Below, one piece after another: positions 1-11,700 of a stretch of DNA of 64,000 bases. The stretch is from Rhizomys pruinosus (taxonomy: Eukaryota > Chordata > Mammalia > Rodentia > Spalacidae), in the NCBI GenBank assembly GCA_009823505.1, contig VZQC01011003.1, positions 1,749,870 to 1,813,869 of the forward strand. Reading direction: 5' to 3'. How positions within the stretch are numbered: the first letter of the stretch is position 1; each line of letters starts with the position of its first letter. A model generated the notes under the pieces. The model worked only from the letters and a program-made list of their open reading frames with translations. It was not told the origin of the DNA and did no database searches. The position numbers and the translations under genes are program-made.

Positions 1-515
1 CATCTATGATTGCTTTTATTTTTTCATTCACTCCACCAGTTAACACTCTTAAAAAAACACCATCAAAACAAACTCACAAATCTATGCTTTAAATCAACAT
101 AAGTGGTGACATGAAAATTAAACAATGACGTTTATAAAGCCAAAAATTATTTTGCAATGTTAAAAATCCATTCTAAGTGGTCTGTGTGATTACTTTAATT
201 ATAAAATATGTTTTCCTAAGCTGATTTTGTTTTTGAGAGCCTAGGTGTCGGTAGCCAATAAAAGACACAGAGATCCTGCCAGCTGGCACTGGAAGCTTAG
301 AGAAAACTCCTTTGAGGAGAAAGCACTCAGCAAAGGGGAGCAGAGGAAGGAAAGGGCTTTTGTGTGTGTGAAGCATGTGTTCCTTTAAAATATTTGCTTG
401 AGAAAAATGGCATTTTCTTAGTTTAGGAAGTTATAGCAAAGTCTGGGGTTTCTAAGCAGTTTATAAAGGATGAAATCCTGGTGTCAAGTGAACCAGCAAG
501 GCTAGGCTTGAGATG

Positions 516-561
<46 letters not shown>

Positions 562-650
562 CTTCCCTTTCCCCTCCCTCTCTTCCTACTCCCTCTTATA
601 CGTATCCATATGTGTATGTGTATGCATCCGTGTGTGGAGGCCAAGGGCCA

Positions 651-848
651 TGTCAGGTGTCTTCTTCAGTCAGGTGTTTTCTTCACTCGTGTCTGTCTTT
701 CTTCAGTCAGGTGTCTCTTCTTCATGTCAGGTGTCTTCTTCACATCAGGTGCTGTCTTCTATGTCAGGTTGTTCTTCATTCAGGTTGTCTTCTATGTCAG
801 GTGTCTTCTTCATGTCAGGTGTCTTGTTCATGTCAGGTGTCTTCCTCA
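651..848 (+). repeat. Degraded copy of the 18/22-bp tandem array
   Basis: This is the copy A counterpart of the array at 10605-10814. The same unit is visible, but several units have lost or gained one to four bases. It follows a CT-rich tract (about 519-590). Translating this region gives long low-complexity open frames that are not genes. Confidence 0.8.
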
Positions 849-2764
849 ACCTCTCTGCCACATGTTTTCTTGAGTCCAGTTTCTGGAGCTCCCAGATTCG
901 CAAGACTGACTGGTCAGATCTTCTTCTGTCTTCCTCCTCAGTGCTGGGATTACAGGTGGGTGCTGTCATGCTCAGCTCTTATGTGGGCACTGTGACATCT
1001 GTCCAGCCCTCTACCTTCTCTTTGTATCCTCAAATGTCAGAAAGAGGATCAGAGAGCCCTGATGGTCTATTTTAAAAGCATACTAATATCATTTATGAAA
1101 GTTCCCCCTTTACAAATTGATCACCTCCCAAAGGTCTCACCCCCGAACCACCACTTTGGGGATTAGGATTTGCATAGATAACATTTTCAGGGCACAAATA
1201 TTTAAATAATAACATCGTCCAATACTCAGTGAGCCTTCTTTTTTGTTTATTCTAACAAAACATTTACCTGGTTCTGCCTCTTGGGCTACATTATGCCTTG
1301 GGTCAGTCCCTTCCTTTTTTAACTCCCAAGCAACCTCATCCCCACAAGATAAAACAGTCTGATTGAATGAACACATTTCCTCAATATATAAACATCTTCA
1401 ATTTTACCTCTGGGTGTGTGCTGCGTTGCATGTGTGTGTGTGTTTGTGGTGTGTGCACAAGTGTGTGTGGCACACAGAGGTCAGAGGAGGCGCCGGCGTC
1501 CTGCCCTATCACTCTCCACCTCACTCTCTTGAGGCAGGGTCTCTCAACTTGACCAGCCTCCCCAGAGATCCTCTTGCTTCTGCCCCATATACCCTTGCTG
1601 TGCTGGGGTTACCGACATGGACCTGGCCATGCACAGTTTTTACATGGGTGGTAGGATCGGAACTCATCTTGGTCCTCATATGTGCATGGTTTCCCAAGGT
1701 GTTTTCTGTCCCAGTGATTTATTTCTTCTTACCTTCAAGTGCATCATCCATCTTTGAGCAGGTCAGCGCAGGAACTCAGGCCGGGAAGCAGTTAGCCATG
1801 GCGGAATGCTACTTACTGACTTGCTTTCTCTTACTGGCTCATGCTCAGCTAGCCTTTCTTACACAGCCCTGAACCACCTGCCCAGTGATGGCACTGGCTA
1901 TAGTTATTCCTAAAGCAAGTGCCCTTAACCCACTGAGCTCTCCCACCAGCCTGAATGTGTTAGCAATTTCTAATCTTTTACTTTTACAACCATTCTTATG
2001 ATAAACACCTTTCTTCTTATAATGGATTTTATTGAATTTATGCATTCATATATCTTAATCATATTTAGATCTCTTCTAGTGCACAACCTCATAGCCTGTC
2101 CACCAGGTTTCATTCACTCCATCATATATGTTAAGGCCTATGAGTCAGGTGTGTGTGCCCAGATGTCCCTCAGTTGTTGTCAGGGCAGTCCAAGCGACTC
2201 CCAAAATAACACAAGCATTGCGACAGCCCTTGATTACCTCCCAGATCTTGAAGGTGAGACCCTATTGCTGAAGACAGGACATATTTGAACACAGGATCTG
2301 AAGCAATGGAGCTGGAACTGACCTGGAAGTTTCCTCCCCTGAAGACCAGCTCTCATAGTTTTGTGAGGACATTATGCAAGCTGCTAAGGGATAAAAATCA
2401 ATTAATGGCCCAAGCCCGACTTTAAAGCCTGATAACCACATCAATGACTGGCACAACAAATACACAGTGGTAGTGGCACTTTATCTTGGTGGTAAATCAG
2501 CAGCTATCTAATTGGACTAAACAGCTTTCTTTCTAACTACATTAACCACATATATCTTTAGTTATTTTCAAAATGTAAATTCATAACACATCACTGTAGC
2601 ATTAAAGCCTATACTATATTCGATGATAACTCAAATGTAATATAGCTTATAAATCTATATACCAAGGCCCAGCATTTACTTTTTCCAATTTATCTTACTC
2701 AGTACAAACAGATGAAGTTTTCGTTGTAATGTAATACATGTTAATTTTAAGAAATAGGAACGCG

Positions 2765-2997
2765 GACTGGAGAATAGCCTAGCAGTTAAGAGATCGCGGG
2801 TTCGATCCCCAGCACCCACATGGCGGCTGAGAACCGTCTGTAACTCCAATTCCAGGAGAACTCCAGTTCCAGGGGAATCTGACACCCTCTTCTGACCTCC
2901 GCAGCATTGCACGACACGGGTGCAACAAACCTGCATGCAGACAGTACATTATACACATAGAAAAATAAATAAAATAAATTGAAAAAAAAATTAAAAA
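2765..2997 (+). mobile_element. B2 SINE (copy A version)
   Basis: tRNA-like head with a box B-like word followed by the B2 body and an A-rich tail. It is the same insertion as 12749-12992, with several bases missing. Its left target-site duplication is damaged here but intact in copy B. Confidence 0.8.
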
Positions 2998-3009
2998 AAA
3001 AAAAAAGAA

Positions 3010-4215
3010 ATAGGACTCGCTATGACTGTTCCCTACATTGTACGTCAGGTACTGATCATGATCACGTTGCTCTCCACCACCCCTCTTCCTGTCTCCAGCC
3101 CCCTTCCCTGTCCCTAATAATTATTCCCGTCATTGCAGATCATTGGATTTTTGTTTGTCTGGTTTCATTCCCTCATATGACAGGAAGTACAGGATACTTG
3201 TCTTTCTGTGTCTGGCTTATTTCATTTAACATGTTATCCTTAAGATCCATCTGTTTTCCTACAAATGATAGAGCTTCATGATTCTTTATGGCTGAATAAT
3301 AGTCCCTGTGTATAGTCCCACTTTTTCTTCATTTGCTGCTGTCCACACAGGCTAATTCCATCTCTTAATTGCTGTGAGAAGTGCCACAAAAAATGTGGAT
3401 GTGCAGGTGTCTATAGTGGACTCGGTTCATTTCCTTTTACTTATATCCAGGCATAGGGAAGCTGAGTCATATGGATATTCTGTAGTTTTTATTATTATTT
3501 ATTATTTTTATTCATTTTTTTGATTACAGTGTCTCCCTGTAGCCCCAGTCTCCTGGAAATTGCTACATAGACCAGGCTGGCCTTGAGCTCACAAGTTCTG
3601 CCTGCCTCTGCCTCCCAAGTGCTGGGATTAAAGGCATGCGACACCATGCCTGTGTAGAAGTTCTATGTGTTTTTTTGAGGGCCTTCCATGCTGTTTACCA
3701 TAGGGGCTGTGCTAACCCGCATTCCCACCAAAGTGCATGAGGTTGTCCTTTTCCCCACATCCTTGACAGCATTTTAAAAATAATAATGATTCTAACTAGA
3801 TGAGATAAAAATCTCAATATGGTTGTAACTTTCATTTCCTTATAGCTAATGACAACATTGAATATTTTTCTCATATACTTATTCACCACTTTTCTTTTTA
3901 AATAATTCTATTTAGATCATTTTACTTTTAAAATAATTTTTTTAATTATTTCTTTTTGGATGACTTCGTACATGTACACTCTGCATCAGGATTGCTTTCA
4001 TCCTCGTCCTCTCCAGTTGTCTCCTAGTCGTTCAGCCCCACTTCCCTAAAGCTCCTTTCTCATAATCATGGTTTTTGTTTGTTTCTTTTGTGTTTTTTTT
4101 TTTTGACTTTAACCAAGACCATCTGTGTGCTTATGGCTGGTATTTTTCTTTGTTGATCCATCCTTGCATTCTGGAATGAAACCAACTTGGTAGGACTTGA
4201 TGTCTTTGCTGCTGA
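3010..4215 (-). mobile_element. L1 3' fragments with B1 insert (copy A version)
   Basis: Antisense L1 3'-end sequence interrupted by an antisense B1 at about 3520-3655. It is the copy A version of 13010-14215 and is described there. Confidence 0.65.
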
Positions 4216-4225
4216 ATTTTAGAGT

Positions 4226-4464
4226 GCTTTTTTAAAATTTTTTTAAATTTTATTTATTTTTTTATGTGTATGAATGTATTGTCTGCATGTAGGTTGTGCA
4301 CCCATGTTTGTGCAATGCTGAGGGTTCAGAAGAGGGTGGTTGGATTTCCCTGGACTGGAGTTGAAGACGGTTTCTCAGCCGCCATGTGAGTGCTGGGGAT
4401 CGAACCCGGGTCCTCTGCAAGAGCAGTCAGTGCTGCTTAACTGCTAGGCCATGTCTCCAGCCCC
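4226..4464 (-). mobile_element. B2 SINE, antisense (copy A version)
   Basis: Reverse-complement B2 ending in the inverted tRNA-like head. Counterpart of 14222-14452. Confidence 0.78.
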
Positions 4465-4539
4465 AAATTTTACAGTACTTTTAAAGAACTAACACCAGTA
4501 TTTCTATAGAACTAAAAATAGGAAACTCCTTTTAAAACA

Positions 4540-4735
4540 TTATTTTATTTTATTAAATTATTATTTATTTGTGTGTGAGTGTATGTGCACAGTACACATG
4601 TGCCTTCAGAGCCCAAAAGGGCATCAGATCATCCACAGTTGGAGTTCGAGGAGACTGGCCCACTGCTGAACTCAGGTCCTCAGCAAGAACAGTGAGCAAG
4701 AGCTCTTAATGCTGAGCCGTGCTCTCTAGTCCCAA
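4540..4735 (-). mobile_element. Old B3/B2-type SINE, antisense (copy A version)
   Basis: Diverged antisense B3-like element. Counterpart of 14525-14722. Confidence 0.55.
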
Positions 4736-4997
4736 AGAGGGAATGCTATCAGAGTCTTTCTAGAAGTCCAGGATTACTTTGCTACCAAATTTAGCCAAAA
4801 GGAAAAACCCTATATATGACATCTTCTATCTCAAACCCCACAAAACTCCTTGTCTAGACTCTGAAGTTCTATAATCAGGACTCAACCAACCTTTCTAGGC
4901 TTGTCTCTTATCTTCTCTATTATCCTTTTTATTTTTAGGAAAATTGCCTTACTGATTCACTCTCACTGCTTATTGTTGATCCTTTTAGTTTTTTTGT

Positions 4998-5158
4998 TTT
5001 GTTTTGTTTAATTTGGCCTTTTTGAGACAGAGTCTCCTGTAGCCCCAGCTTTCCTGGAACTTGCAGTGTTAGCCAGGCTGGACTTGGAACTCATGGAGAT
5101 CCACCTGCCTCTTTCCTCACAATTGCTGAGATTAAAGGCGTGAGTCACCACATCCGGT
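4998..5158 (-). mobile_element. B1 SINE, antisense (copy A version)
   Basis: Antisense B1 with its T-rich start and the terminal inverted Pol III head. Counterpart of 15003-15148. Confidence 0.75.
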
Positions 5159-5204
5159 TTATATAGGTTTTGTATATCCTGACAAGAACTTACCAAACAC
5201 CATA

Positions 5205-5935
5205 CCTTAAGAATGTTAGAAGATATTGTGTTAAGTGAGTAACACAGTCCCAGAAAACAAATGACAAGTGGTATCCCTCATTTGTAGATGCTAGCACCAA
5301 GTACCTTAGTTGTAAGGCAAACTGGAGCAATGTTAATGTTATATTCCTCATTATCTGAAAGAACTATGCTCTTATAATTGAATCCTTAACAGGTTTAGAA
5401 TTAACCTACCATTTATTTTTCAGATTTGGAATTTTGGTATATGGGTGGAGGTATGTATGCATATTTTAGAGTAATATAAAATCAAAAGGTAAAAAATGTG
5501 GAATCCTGATAAATGATTTGGAAATACATACAGTTTGTTTTCAGATGTACATAATTTTTATGTAGGTGAGATCTATACATATATGTATATGGCATTGTTG
5601 AAGCAATACAAATTGGAAGAAAACAACAACAAAAGAAAAGAACTGGGACAAAAAAACAACTGAAACAGAGATGTTCTCTCAAAAACAGTAATCCTCTGCC
5701 TTGAAAAACTTTGGAAAGACTCAGAAAAAGATGCTGTAAGACATGTTAGGCAGAATGGATGAACTCGGGTGGGGTGGGGGCATGGAAAGGGAAATGAGTC
5801 TAAATTGGGGCTGAGAAATTATGTATGATAAAGTTTAATAACAATAAATATATATTATATATACAGTAAAATTTACACACACACAACACACACACAACAC
5901 ACACACACCACCACACGAATTTATGTAGGAAATAG
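5205..5935 (+). mobile_element. L1 3' end, sense (copy A version)
   Basis: Sense L1 3' end finishing in an AT-rich tail and a CA run. In this copy the CA run is broken by odd bases (5876-5915), whereas copy B has a clean (CA)n, which points to base-calling error here. Confidence 0.6.
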
Positions 5936-6373
5936 CCACCCACCAAAAACCCTTCTGAGAATAGATCTGAGTGTCACGTGGGGAGGTACAAGAAAACATG
6001 GGTACCTCACCAGGTGCTCTGAGGTGAGCCTCAACGTACAGACTGGCTTAACTTATGAATACCAGTGTGAATCCTGTTCCCCCAGGAAACCATGTTACAG
6101 CTGGGAATCTCAGCTCATGACCTGGCACCTGCAGCTTCAGTCTCCTTTCTGTGATTACTAAGAATTGTGTCATTCTAGTGTGGTCAAGGTTTAGAGAATT
6201 AAATAAAACCTACACATTGTTGTTTAGAGGCTAACATAAGAGAGATAGGGCAACATTTTTTGTTCATTGTAACATGTTATGTGCTTTTCATTTCAAAGAA
6301 TTTGTCCCATTAGGTTTAACCTTTATTGAAATACTAAAAAAAAAAAAAACAAGCTTGAAACCAGCATTTTTAA

Positions 6374-6765
6374 GGTAGATGGCTAGCAATTAAAAGCACT
6401 GGCTGCTCTGCAGGACCTGGGTTCAGTTCCCACACATACATGGTGGCTAATAACTGTCTGTAACTCCAGTTTCAGGGCATCTGACACCCTCTTTTGTCTC
6501 TGTTGACAGTGGCACACATAGTGTGCACTTATATACATGCAGGCAAAACATTCATACAACATAAAATAAAAAAATAAAAAATAAATTTCACTTAAAAATC
6601 AATTTTAAGCCCGAGCGTGGTGGCTCACACTTTAAATCCCAGCACTTGGGGGCAGAGGCGTGGGGCTCTGTGAGTTCAAGGCCAGCCTGGTCTACATAGC
6701 TAGCTCCAGGCCAGCTGGGATTAAGAGGAAGACTGTCCAAAAAGACCAAAAAAAAAAAAAATGAA
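6374..6765 (+). mobile_element. B3/B2-type SINE followed by B1 (copy A version)
   Basis: A sense B3/B2-like element (about 6374-6600) is followed by a sense B1 (about 6608-6765). Both carry more indels than their counterparts at 16346-16740. Confidence 0.65.
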
Positions 6766-7942
6766 TTTTAATATTCACATAAGTGGAGGATTGAAATATT
6801 TAGCTTACACTTTGACTTAGTTACATGTGTGATAGTATTTAGATGCTTGAGGAAATGTGCTTAATAGTTGTAAAGGCTTAATAAAGTAAACATCAAACAA
6901 AACTAAGTAGTCCTAAGTATGCTTTCCACATTGGCAACCCCAGAGATGTAAGAGGAGTCTAGGCAACAAACAAAAAAAAAAACAGCTCAGCTCAGTAGAT
7001 TTAGTCAGCGACCCTGAGGGGGAAAATACATGATATCTAGTTATTGCTGTTGAAAACAAAATCAAAGCAGTGCTTAGAGGGCAGAAAGAAGCCAGTCAGG
7101 AACAGCACATGGGTCATTTCTATTAATCCTAAAATCAGGTGTTCGCATGCCGTTCCATCCGGTGATTATATTGTCGGCACATTTTTTTTAAAGCTATTTC
7201 TTTCTTAGGAACAAGTCCAATTTGTGTTTCCTTTAAGGTAGTTCCAAAATCAAGTTTTCCACTGTGAGGGCAGTTGAGGGACATAATTTTAGAGGAAAGA
7301 GAGACAATCAATGTGAGCGAATGACAGGACTCCTAAGGAAAGGGAGGAGAAACAGTATTCATTTTTATGTGGTGTGGATGCAAACCCCTTCCACGGCCCC
7401 ACCAATGTTCGCTAAAGTCTTAAAATTCATTGCATACACAAGCAAACAAAAATCCCAAGCACTTCTGAGGTCTGTATACAAGCCATTCTGATAGCTGTCA
7501 CATAAGAACAACCCAAACTACCAGTAGATGCTATTGTAATGTAATTAATAAATAGATACATTAGTGATTGTTCCCAGCTATGAACAGGAGCAGTTCAGTT
7601 GTTTTTCTGGACTAGAAACTTTCACCTGACACTTGCCTGGCTGACCTAAGATTCTCTGACGATTCTCTGAGGACTTAAGGGCTAATAATGCAGAGGGATT
7701 GCATGTCCTAAAGAACTCCTTAATCCACTGCTTTCTGTGGGCCACCATAAGCCAAGCTCTTCTGTCACGTCCCAGGGGGTTTGAAAGCATCACCAAGCAA
7801 ACTTCCTGCTTCCCCCTTAATGAGGTGCCACCAAGGGTTTTCTTGGCGATTTTGATCAGAATATATCTCCTCCTTGTCATGCTTCCCCAGATATCACTCT
7901 GAGGGACTCTCTATCTGGACGAGAGCATCAACTCAAGCCACC

Positions 7943-8043
7943 ATGGGTGAGATCAGCCAAGCTGCTGTGGAGAGATACCTAAAAGAGAACCCTCGCTTTG
8001 CCAAGGAGTACTTTGACAAGCAGCTGCGGGTGGAGGTGCTGGG
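7943..8043 (+). pseudogene. PDE6C: Duplicate first 101 coding bases of PDE6C exon 1
   Basis: The start codon, its Kozak context and 101 coding bases repeat 17905-18005 without any change that I can see. The frame then runs into the N at 8044 and unrelated B1 sequence, so no product can be made. It should not be annotated as a second gene. I believe it is an assembly remnant. A true truncated duplicate would look the same but would have to end exactly at an N by coincidence. Confidence 0.9.
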
Positions 8044-8044
8044 N
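8044..8044. other. Single-N assembly join
   Basis: An N interrupts PDE6C exon 1 after the 101st coding base of the duplicate copy. The sequence to the right starts abruptly inside an antisense B1 SINE and has nothing to do with exon 1. This is what a scaffold join of size one looks like. Confidence 0.93.
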
Positions 8045-8103
8045 ATCCACCTGCCTCTGCCTCCCAAGTGCTAGGATTAAAAGTGTGTGGCACCACACCT
8101 GGC
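8045..8103 (-). mobile_element. Partial antisense B1 at contig start
   Basis: Only the inverted left half of a B1 is present. Its right part is cut off by the N at 8044, which supports this being the first base of a separate contig. Confidence 0.8.
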
Positions 8104-8560
8104 TGCTAATGCTTTCTAATTACTCTCACACCATCCCTCTTATCTCCTTCCTTTTTGCCATTCCCCTATCCTCCTTATCCTTACAATTTCCTTTCTACAT
8201 TCATGTCTTTTGTTTTGTTTTATCAGCCACTGAGTTTAACAGGGCTGTCTGTGTCAGTACAGGTTTGGAACTGTCCTTTGGAGCTTGATGAGTTGAGCAG
8301 TCTGAAGACAAACTCCCACCCAGCCAGTATCTCTAAGTAGCTAATGGTTCGACATGGAAGGGTAGGCCCCAGGAACCCTTCTTCCACTCACAGCTGGCTG
8401 TTGACAGGCGTGGTCTTGTGCAGGTCTAGTGCAGGCAGCTGCTCTAAGATCATGATTGCAGTTGGCTGTGTCATGCCCAGAAAATGGCATTTTTAAGCCC
8501 TTCTCCCTGTCTTCTGTATCTCACATTATTTCTACTGCATAGCACTCTGGACTTCTTTTT
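8104..8560 (-). mobile_element. L1 3'-end remnant, antisense
   Basis: Sequence around 8440-8500 resembles the antisense rodent L1 3' untranslated region. Similarity to the better piece at 54845-56060 is by eye, so the limits are approximate. No gene is visible here. Confidence 0.45.
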
Positions 8561-8561
8561 A

Positions 8562-8690
8562 TTCACAGTCTTGCTATGTAGCTCAGGTTGGCTTCAAATT
8601 CACCATGTGGTTCAGGCTAGCCTCAAACTCACATCAGCTTCCAGAGTTCTGGGATTACAGGCATGCACCACCACATCTGGCTTATTTTTT
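8562..8690 (-). mobile_element. B1-like SINE, antisense
   Basis: Diverged antisense B1 ending in the inverted Pol III head (GGCATGCACCACCAC-like word at its right end). Confidence 0.7.
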
Positions 8691-8726
8691 AATTTAGCCA
8701 GAGTTAGACTGGGCATTTTAGAGTTG

Positions 8727-8811
8727 ACCCTCTTCTGACCTCTGCGGCATTGCACGACATGGGTGCACAAACCTACATGCAGGCAGTACATTCATACACA
8801 TACAAAAAAAA
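8727..8811 (+). mobile_element. 3' fragment of a B2 SINE
   Basis: Only the distal B2 body and A-rich tail are present. The tRNA-like head is missing. Confidence 0.7.
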
Positions 8812-8814
8812 AGT

Positions 8815-8885
8815 AGGTTCTCTTATCTGTACTTTGCAGATGAGAAGATGGAACACAGAGAAATTAAGTAACTTGCTCAAGTTAC
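8815..8885 (+). mobile_element. MIR core fragment
   Basis: A stretch reading like the conserved MIR core (tttgcagatgagaag then gaaattaagtaacttgctca) marks an ancient mammalian SINE. It is followed by another B2/B3-type 3' tail to about 8993. Confidence 0.65.
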
Positions 8886-8995
8886 TGTGAGTCCAGGTCC
8901 CAGGGATTCTACCACCTCTTCTGACTTGCACAGGTACCAGGACACACATGCACAGACACACTCACATACACATAAATAAAAATTATAAAAAATAG

Positions 8996-9240
8996 GGCTG
9001 GAGAGATGGCCTAGTGGTTAAGAGCGCCAACCTCTCTTACAGAGGACCCGGATTTGATCCCCAGTGCCCACATGGCGGCCGAGAGCCGTCTGAGACTCCA
9101 ATTCCAGGAGAACTCCAGTTCCAGGGGAATCCGAGACCCTCTTCTGACCTCCACGGCATTGCATGACACGGGTGCACAGACCTGCATGCAGACAGTACAT
9201 TGATACACATACAGAAATTAAAAAAAAAAAATTAAAAAAA
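8996..9240 (+). mobile_element. B2 SINE with 17-bp internal duplication
   Basis: Full tRNA-like head, B2 body and A-rich tail. The body carries two adjacent 17-bp versions of the aactccaattccaggag word. Confidence 0.85.
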
Positions 9241-9255
9241 AATTATAAAAAATAA

Positions 9256-9387
9256 AGCCAGGCATAATAGCACACGTCTTTAATCCCAGCACTTGGGAGA
9301 CAGAGGCATATCTCTGTGACTTGGAAGCCAGCCTGGTCTCCATAGAGAGTTTCAAGCCAGCCAGGGCTACATAGTAAGACCCTGTCT

Positions 9388-9438
<51 letters not shown>
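9256..9438 (+). mobile_element. B1 SINE with (AC)n tail
   Basis: Sense B1 whose A-rich tail has become a pure AC run from about 9391 to 9438. Confidence 0.82.
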
Positions 9439-9440
<2 letters not shown>

Positions 9441-9580
9441 CAGGTGTGGTGGTATATGCCTTTAATCTCAGCACTCAGAAGGCAGAAGCAGACAGATCTT
9501 CATGAGAGCGAGGCCAGTCTCGTCTATAGAGTGAGTGATAGGCCAGCTGGGACCACAGGTAGATCCTTTCTCAAAAACAG
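9439..9580 (+). mobile_element. B1 SINE, sense
   Basis: A second, more diverged B1 sits directly after the AC run. Confidence 0.75.
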
Positions 9581-9589
9581 TTTTTTTTT

Positions 9590-9823
9590 TAAATTATTTT
9601 TATTTTATTTTTATTTTTCTGTATGTGTATGAATGTACTATCTGCATGCAGGTTTGTGCACCCATGTTGTGCAATGCCTCGGAGGTCAGAAGAGGGTGTC
9701 GGATTCTCCTGGAACTGGAGTTTCAGACGGTTTTCGGCCGCCATGTGGGTGCTGGGGATTGAACCCGGGTCCTCTATAAGAGTGGTTGGCACTCTTAACC
9801 CCTAGGCCATCTCTCCAGCCCTC
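9590..9823 (-). mobile_element. B2 SINE, antisense
   Basis: Antisense B2 lacking the 17-bp internal duplication. It ends in the inverted tRNA-like head before 9824. Confidence 0.82.
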
Positions 9824-10461
9824 AAAAACAGTTTTAAAAAGAAAATAAAAATAAATTTTTAAAAAAATTCCATGGAAATAGAATGGAATTTTCATATTGA
9901 CTTAGTTAACGTGATTTTTCTAAGTAAATTGACTGCCCATATCTGTAGCATCTATGATTGCTTTTATTTTTTTCATTCACTCCACCAGTTAACACTCTTA
10001 AAAAAACACCATCAAAAACAAACTCACAAATCTATGCTTTAAATCAACATAAGTGGTGACATGAAAATTAAACAATGACGTTTATAAAGCCAAAAATTAT
10101 TTCGCAATGTTAAAAATCCATTCTAAGTGGTCTGTGTGATTACTTTTAATTATAAAATATGTTTTCCTAAGCTGATTTTGTTTTTGAGAGCCTAGGTGTC
10201 GGTAGCCAATAAAAGACACAGAGATCCTGCCAGCTGGCACTGGAAGCTTAGAGAAAACTCCTTTGAGGAGAAAGCACTCAGCCAAGGGGAGCAGAGGAAG
10301 GAAAGGGCTTTTGTGTGTGTGAAGCATGTGTTCCTTTAAAATATTTGCTTGAGAAAAATGGCATTTTCTTAGTTTAGGAAGTTATAGCAAAGTCTGGGGT
10401 TTCTAAGCAGTTTATAAAGGATGAAATCCTGGTGTCAAGTGAACCAGCAAGGCTAGGCTTG

Positions 10462-10465
<4 letters not shown>

Positions 10466-10512
<47 letters not shown>

Positions 10513-10550
10513 CTTCCCTTTCCCTCTCCCTCTCTTCCTCTCCCTCTTAT
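10466..10550 (+). repeat. (CT)n tract
   Basis: Pure CT dinucleotides followed by a looser CT/CCT-rich stretch, immediately upstream of the 18/22-bp array. Confidence 0.9.
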
Positions 10551-10604
10551 ACGTATCCATATGTGTATGTGTATGCATACCTGTGTGTGGAGGCCAAGGG
10601 TCCA

Positions 10605-10814
10605 TGTCAGGTGTCTTCTTCATGTCAGGTGTTTTCTTCACGTCAGGTGTCTGTCTTCTTCATGTCAGGTGTCTTCTTCATGTCAGGTGTCTTCTTCACA
10701 TCAGGTGTCTGTCTTCTTCATGTCAGGTGTCTTCTTCATGTCAGGTGTCTTCTTCATGTCAGGTGTCGGTCTTCTTCATGTCAGGTGTCTTGTTCATGTC
10801 AGGTGTCTTCCTCA
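10605..10814 (+). repeat. Tandem array with 18+18+22 higher-order unit
   Basis: Eleven units of tgtcaggtgtcttcttca or close variants. Units 3, 6 and 9 are 22 bp because of a four-base insertion, so the array has a 58-bp higher-order period. Lengths sum to 210 bp, matching the span. Confidence 0.9.
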
Positions 10815-11384
10815 ACCTCTCTCCACAGTGTTTCTTGAGTCCAGTTCTGGAGCTCCCAGATTCGGCAAGACTGACTGGTCAGAATCTTCTTCTGTCTTCC
10901 TCCTCAGTGCTGGGATTACAGGTGGGTGCTGTCATGCTCAGCTCTTATGTGGGCACTGTGACATCTGTCCAGCCCTCTACCTTCTCTTTGTATCCTCAAA
11001 TGTCAGAAAGAGGATCAGAGAGCCCTGATGGTCTATTTTAAAAGCATACTAATATCATTTATGAAAGTTCCCCCTTTACAAATTGATCACCTCCCAAAGG
11101 TCTCACCCCCGAACCACCACTTTGGGGATTAGGATTTGCATAGATAACATTTTCAGGGCACAAATATTTAAATAATAACATCGTCCAATACTCAGTGAGC
11201 CTTCTTTTTTGTTTATTCTAACAAAACATTTACCTGGTTCTGCCTCTTGGGCTACATTATGCCTTGGGTCAGTCCCTTCCTTTTTTAACTCCCAAGCAAC
11301 CTCATCCCCACAAGATAAAACAGTCTGATTGAATGAACACATTTCCTCAATATATAAACATCTTCAATTTTACCTCTGGGGTGT

Positions 11385-11700
11385 GTGCATGCGTGCATGT
11401 GTGTGTGTGTGTGTGTGGTGTGTGCACAAGTGTGTGTGGGCACACAGAGGTCAGAGGAAGGCGCCGGCGTCCTGCCCTATCACTCTCCACCTCACTCTCT
11501 TGAGGCAGGGTCTCTCAACTTTGACCAGCACTCCCCAGAGATCCTCTTGCTTCTGCCCCATATACCCTTGCTGTGCTGGGGTTACCGACATGGACCTGGC
11601 CATGCACAGTTTTTACATGGGTGGTAGGATCGGAACTCATCTTGGTCCTCATATGTGCATGGTTTCCCAAGGTGTTTTCTGTCCCAGTGATTTATTTCTT
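11385..11700 (-). mobile_element. Old composite SINE (B4/B3-like) with GT run
   Basis: A GT-rich start followed by an antisense B1-like part and a tRNA-like end resembles the rodent B4/B3 composite elements. It is diverged and the class is uncertain. 11701-12730 holds nothing else I recognise apart from AT-rich intergenic sequence. Confidence 0.45.

Larger units (their letters stand above)
1..8043. other. Truncated, error-rich duplicate of the PDE6C upstream region (copy A)
   Basis: Base 1 aligns with base 9949, and the match continues to 8043 = 18005, so the whole 8.04 kb is a second version of the sequence just upstream of and inside PDE6C exon 1. The offset drifts from 9948 at the left to 9962 at the start codon. 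Most differences I can see are single-base insertions or deletions, and they cluster before about 7350. The final ~690 bases look identical. It ends mid-exon at a single N. I infer an unmerged contig overlap, not a biological duplication. Confidence 0.88.

Noticed and set aside
481..1075. Long open frames through the CT tract and 18-bp array (also 10432-11041)
   Set aside because: They are translations of low-complexity repeats, open in several frames at once, with no known domain.
3010..4215. Functional L1 or viral coding sequence
   Set aside because: Only 3' non-coding or short broken fragments of L1 and LTR remnants occur anywhere in the window.
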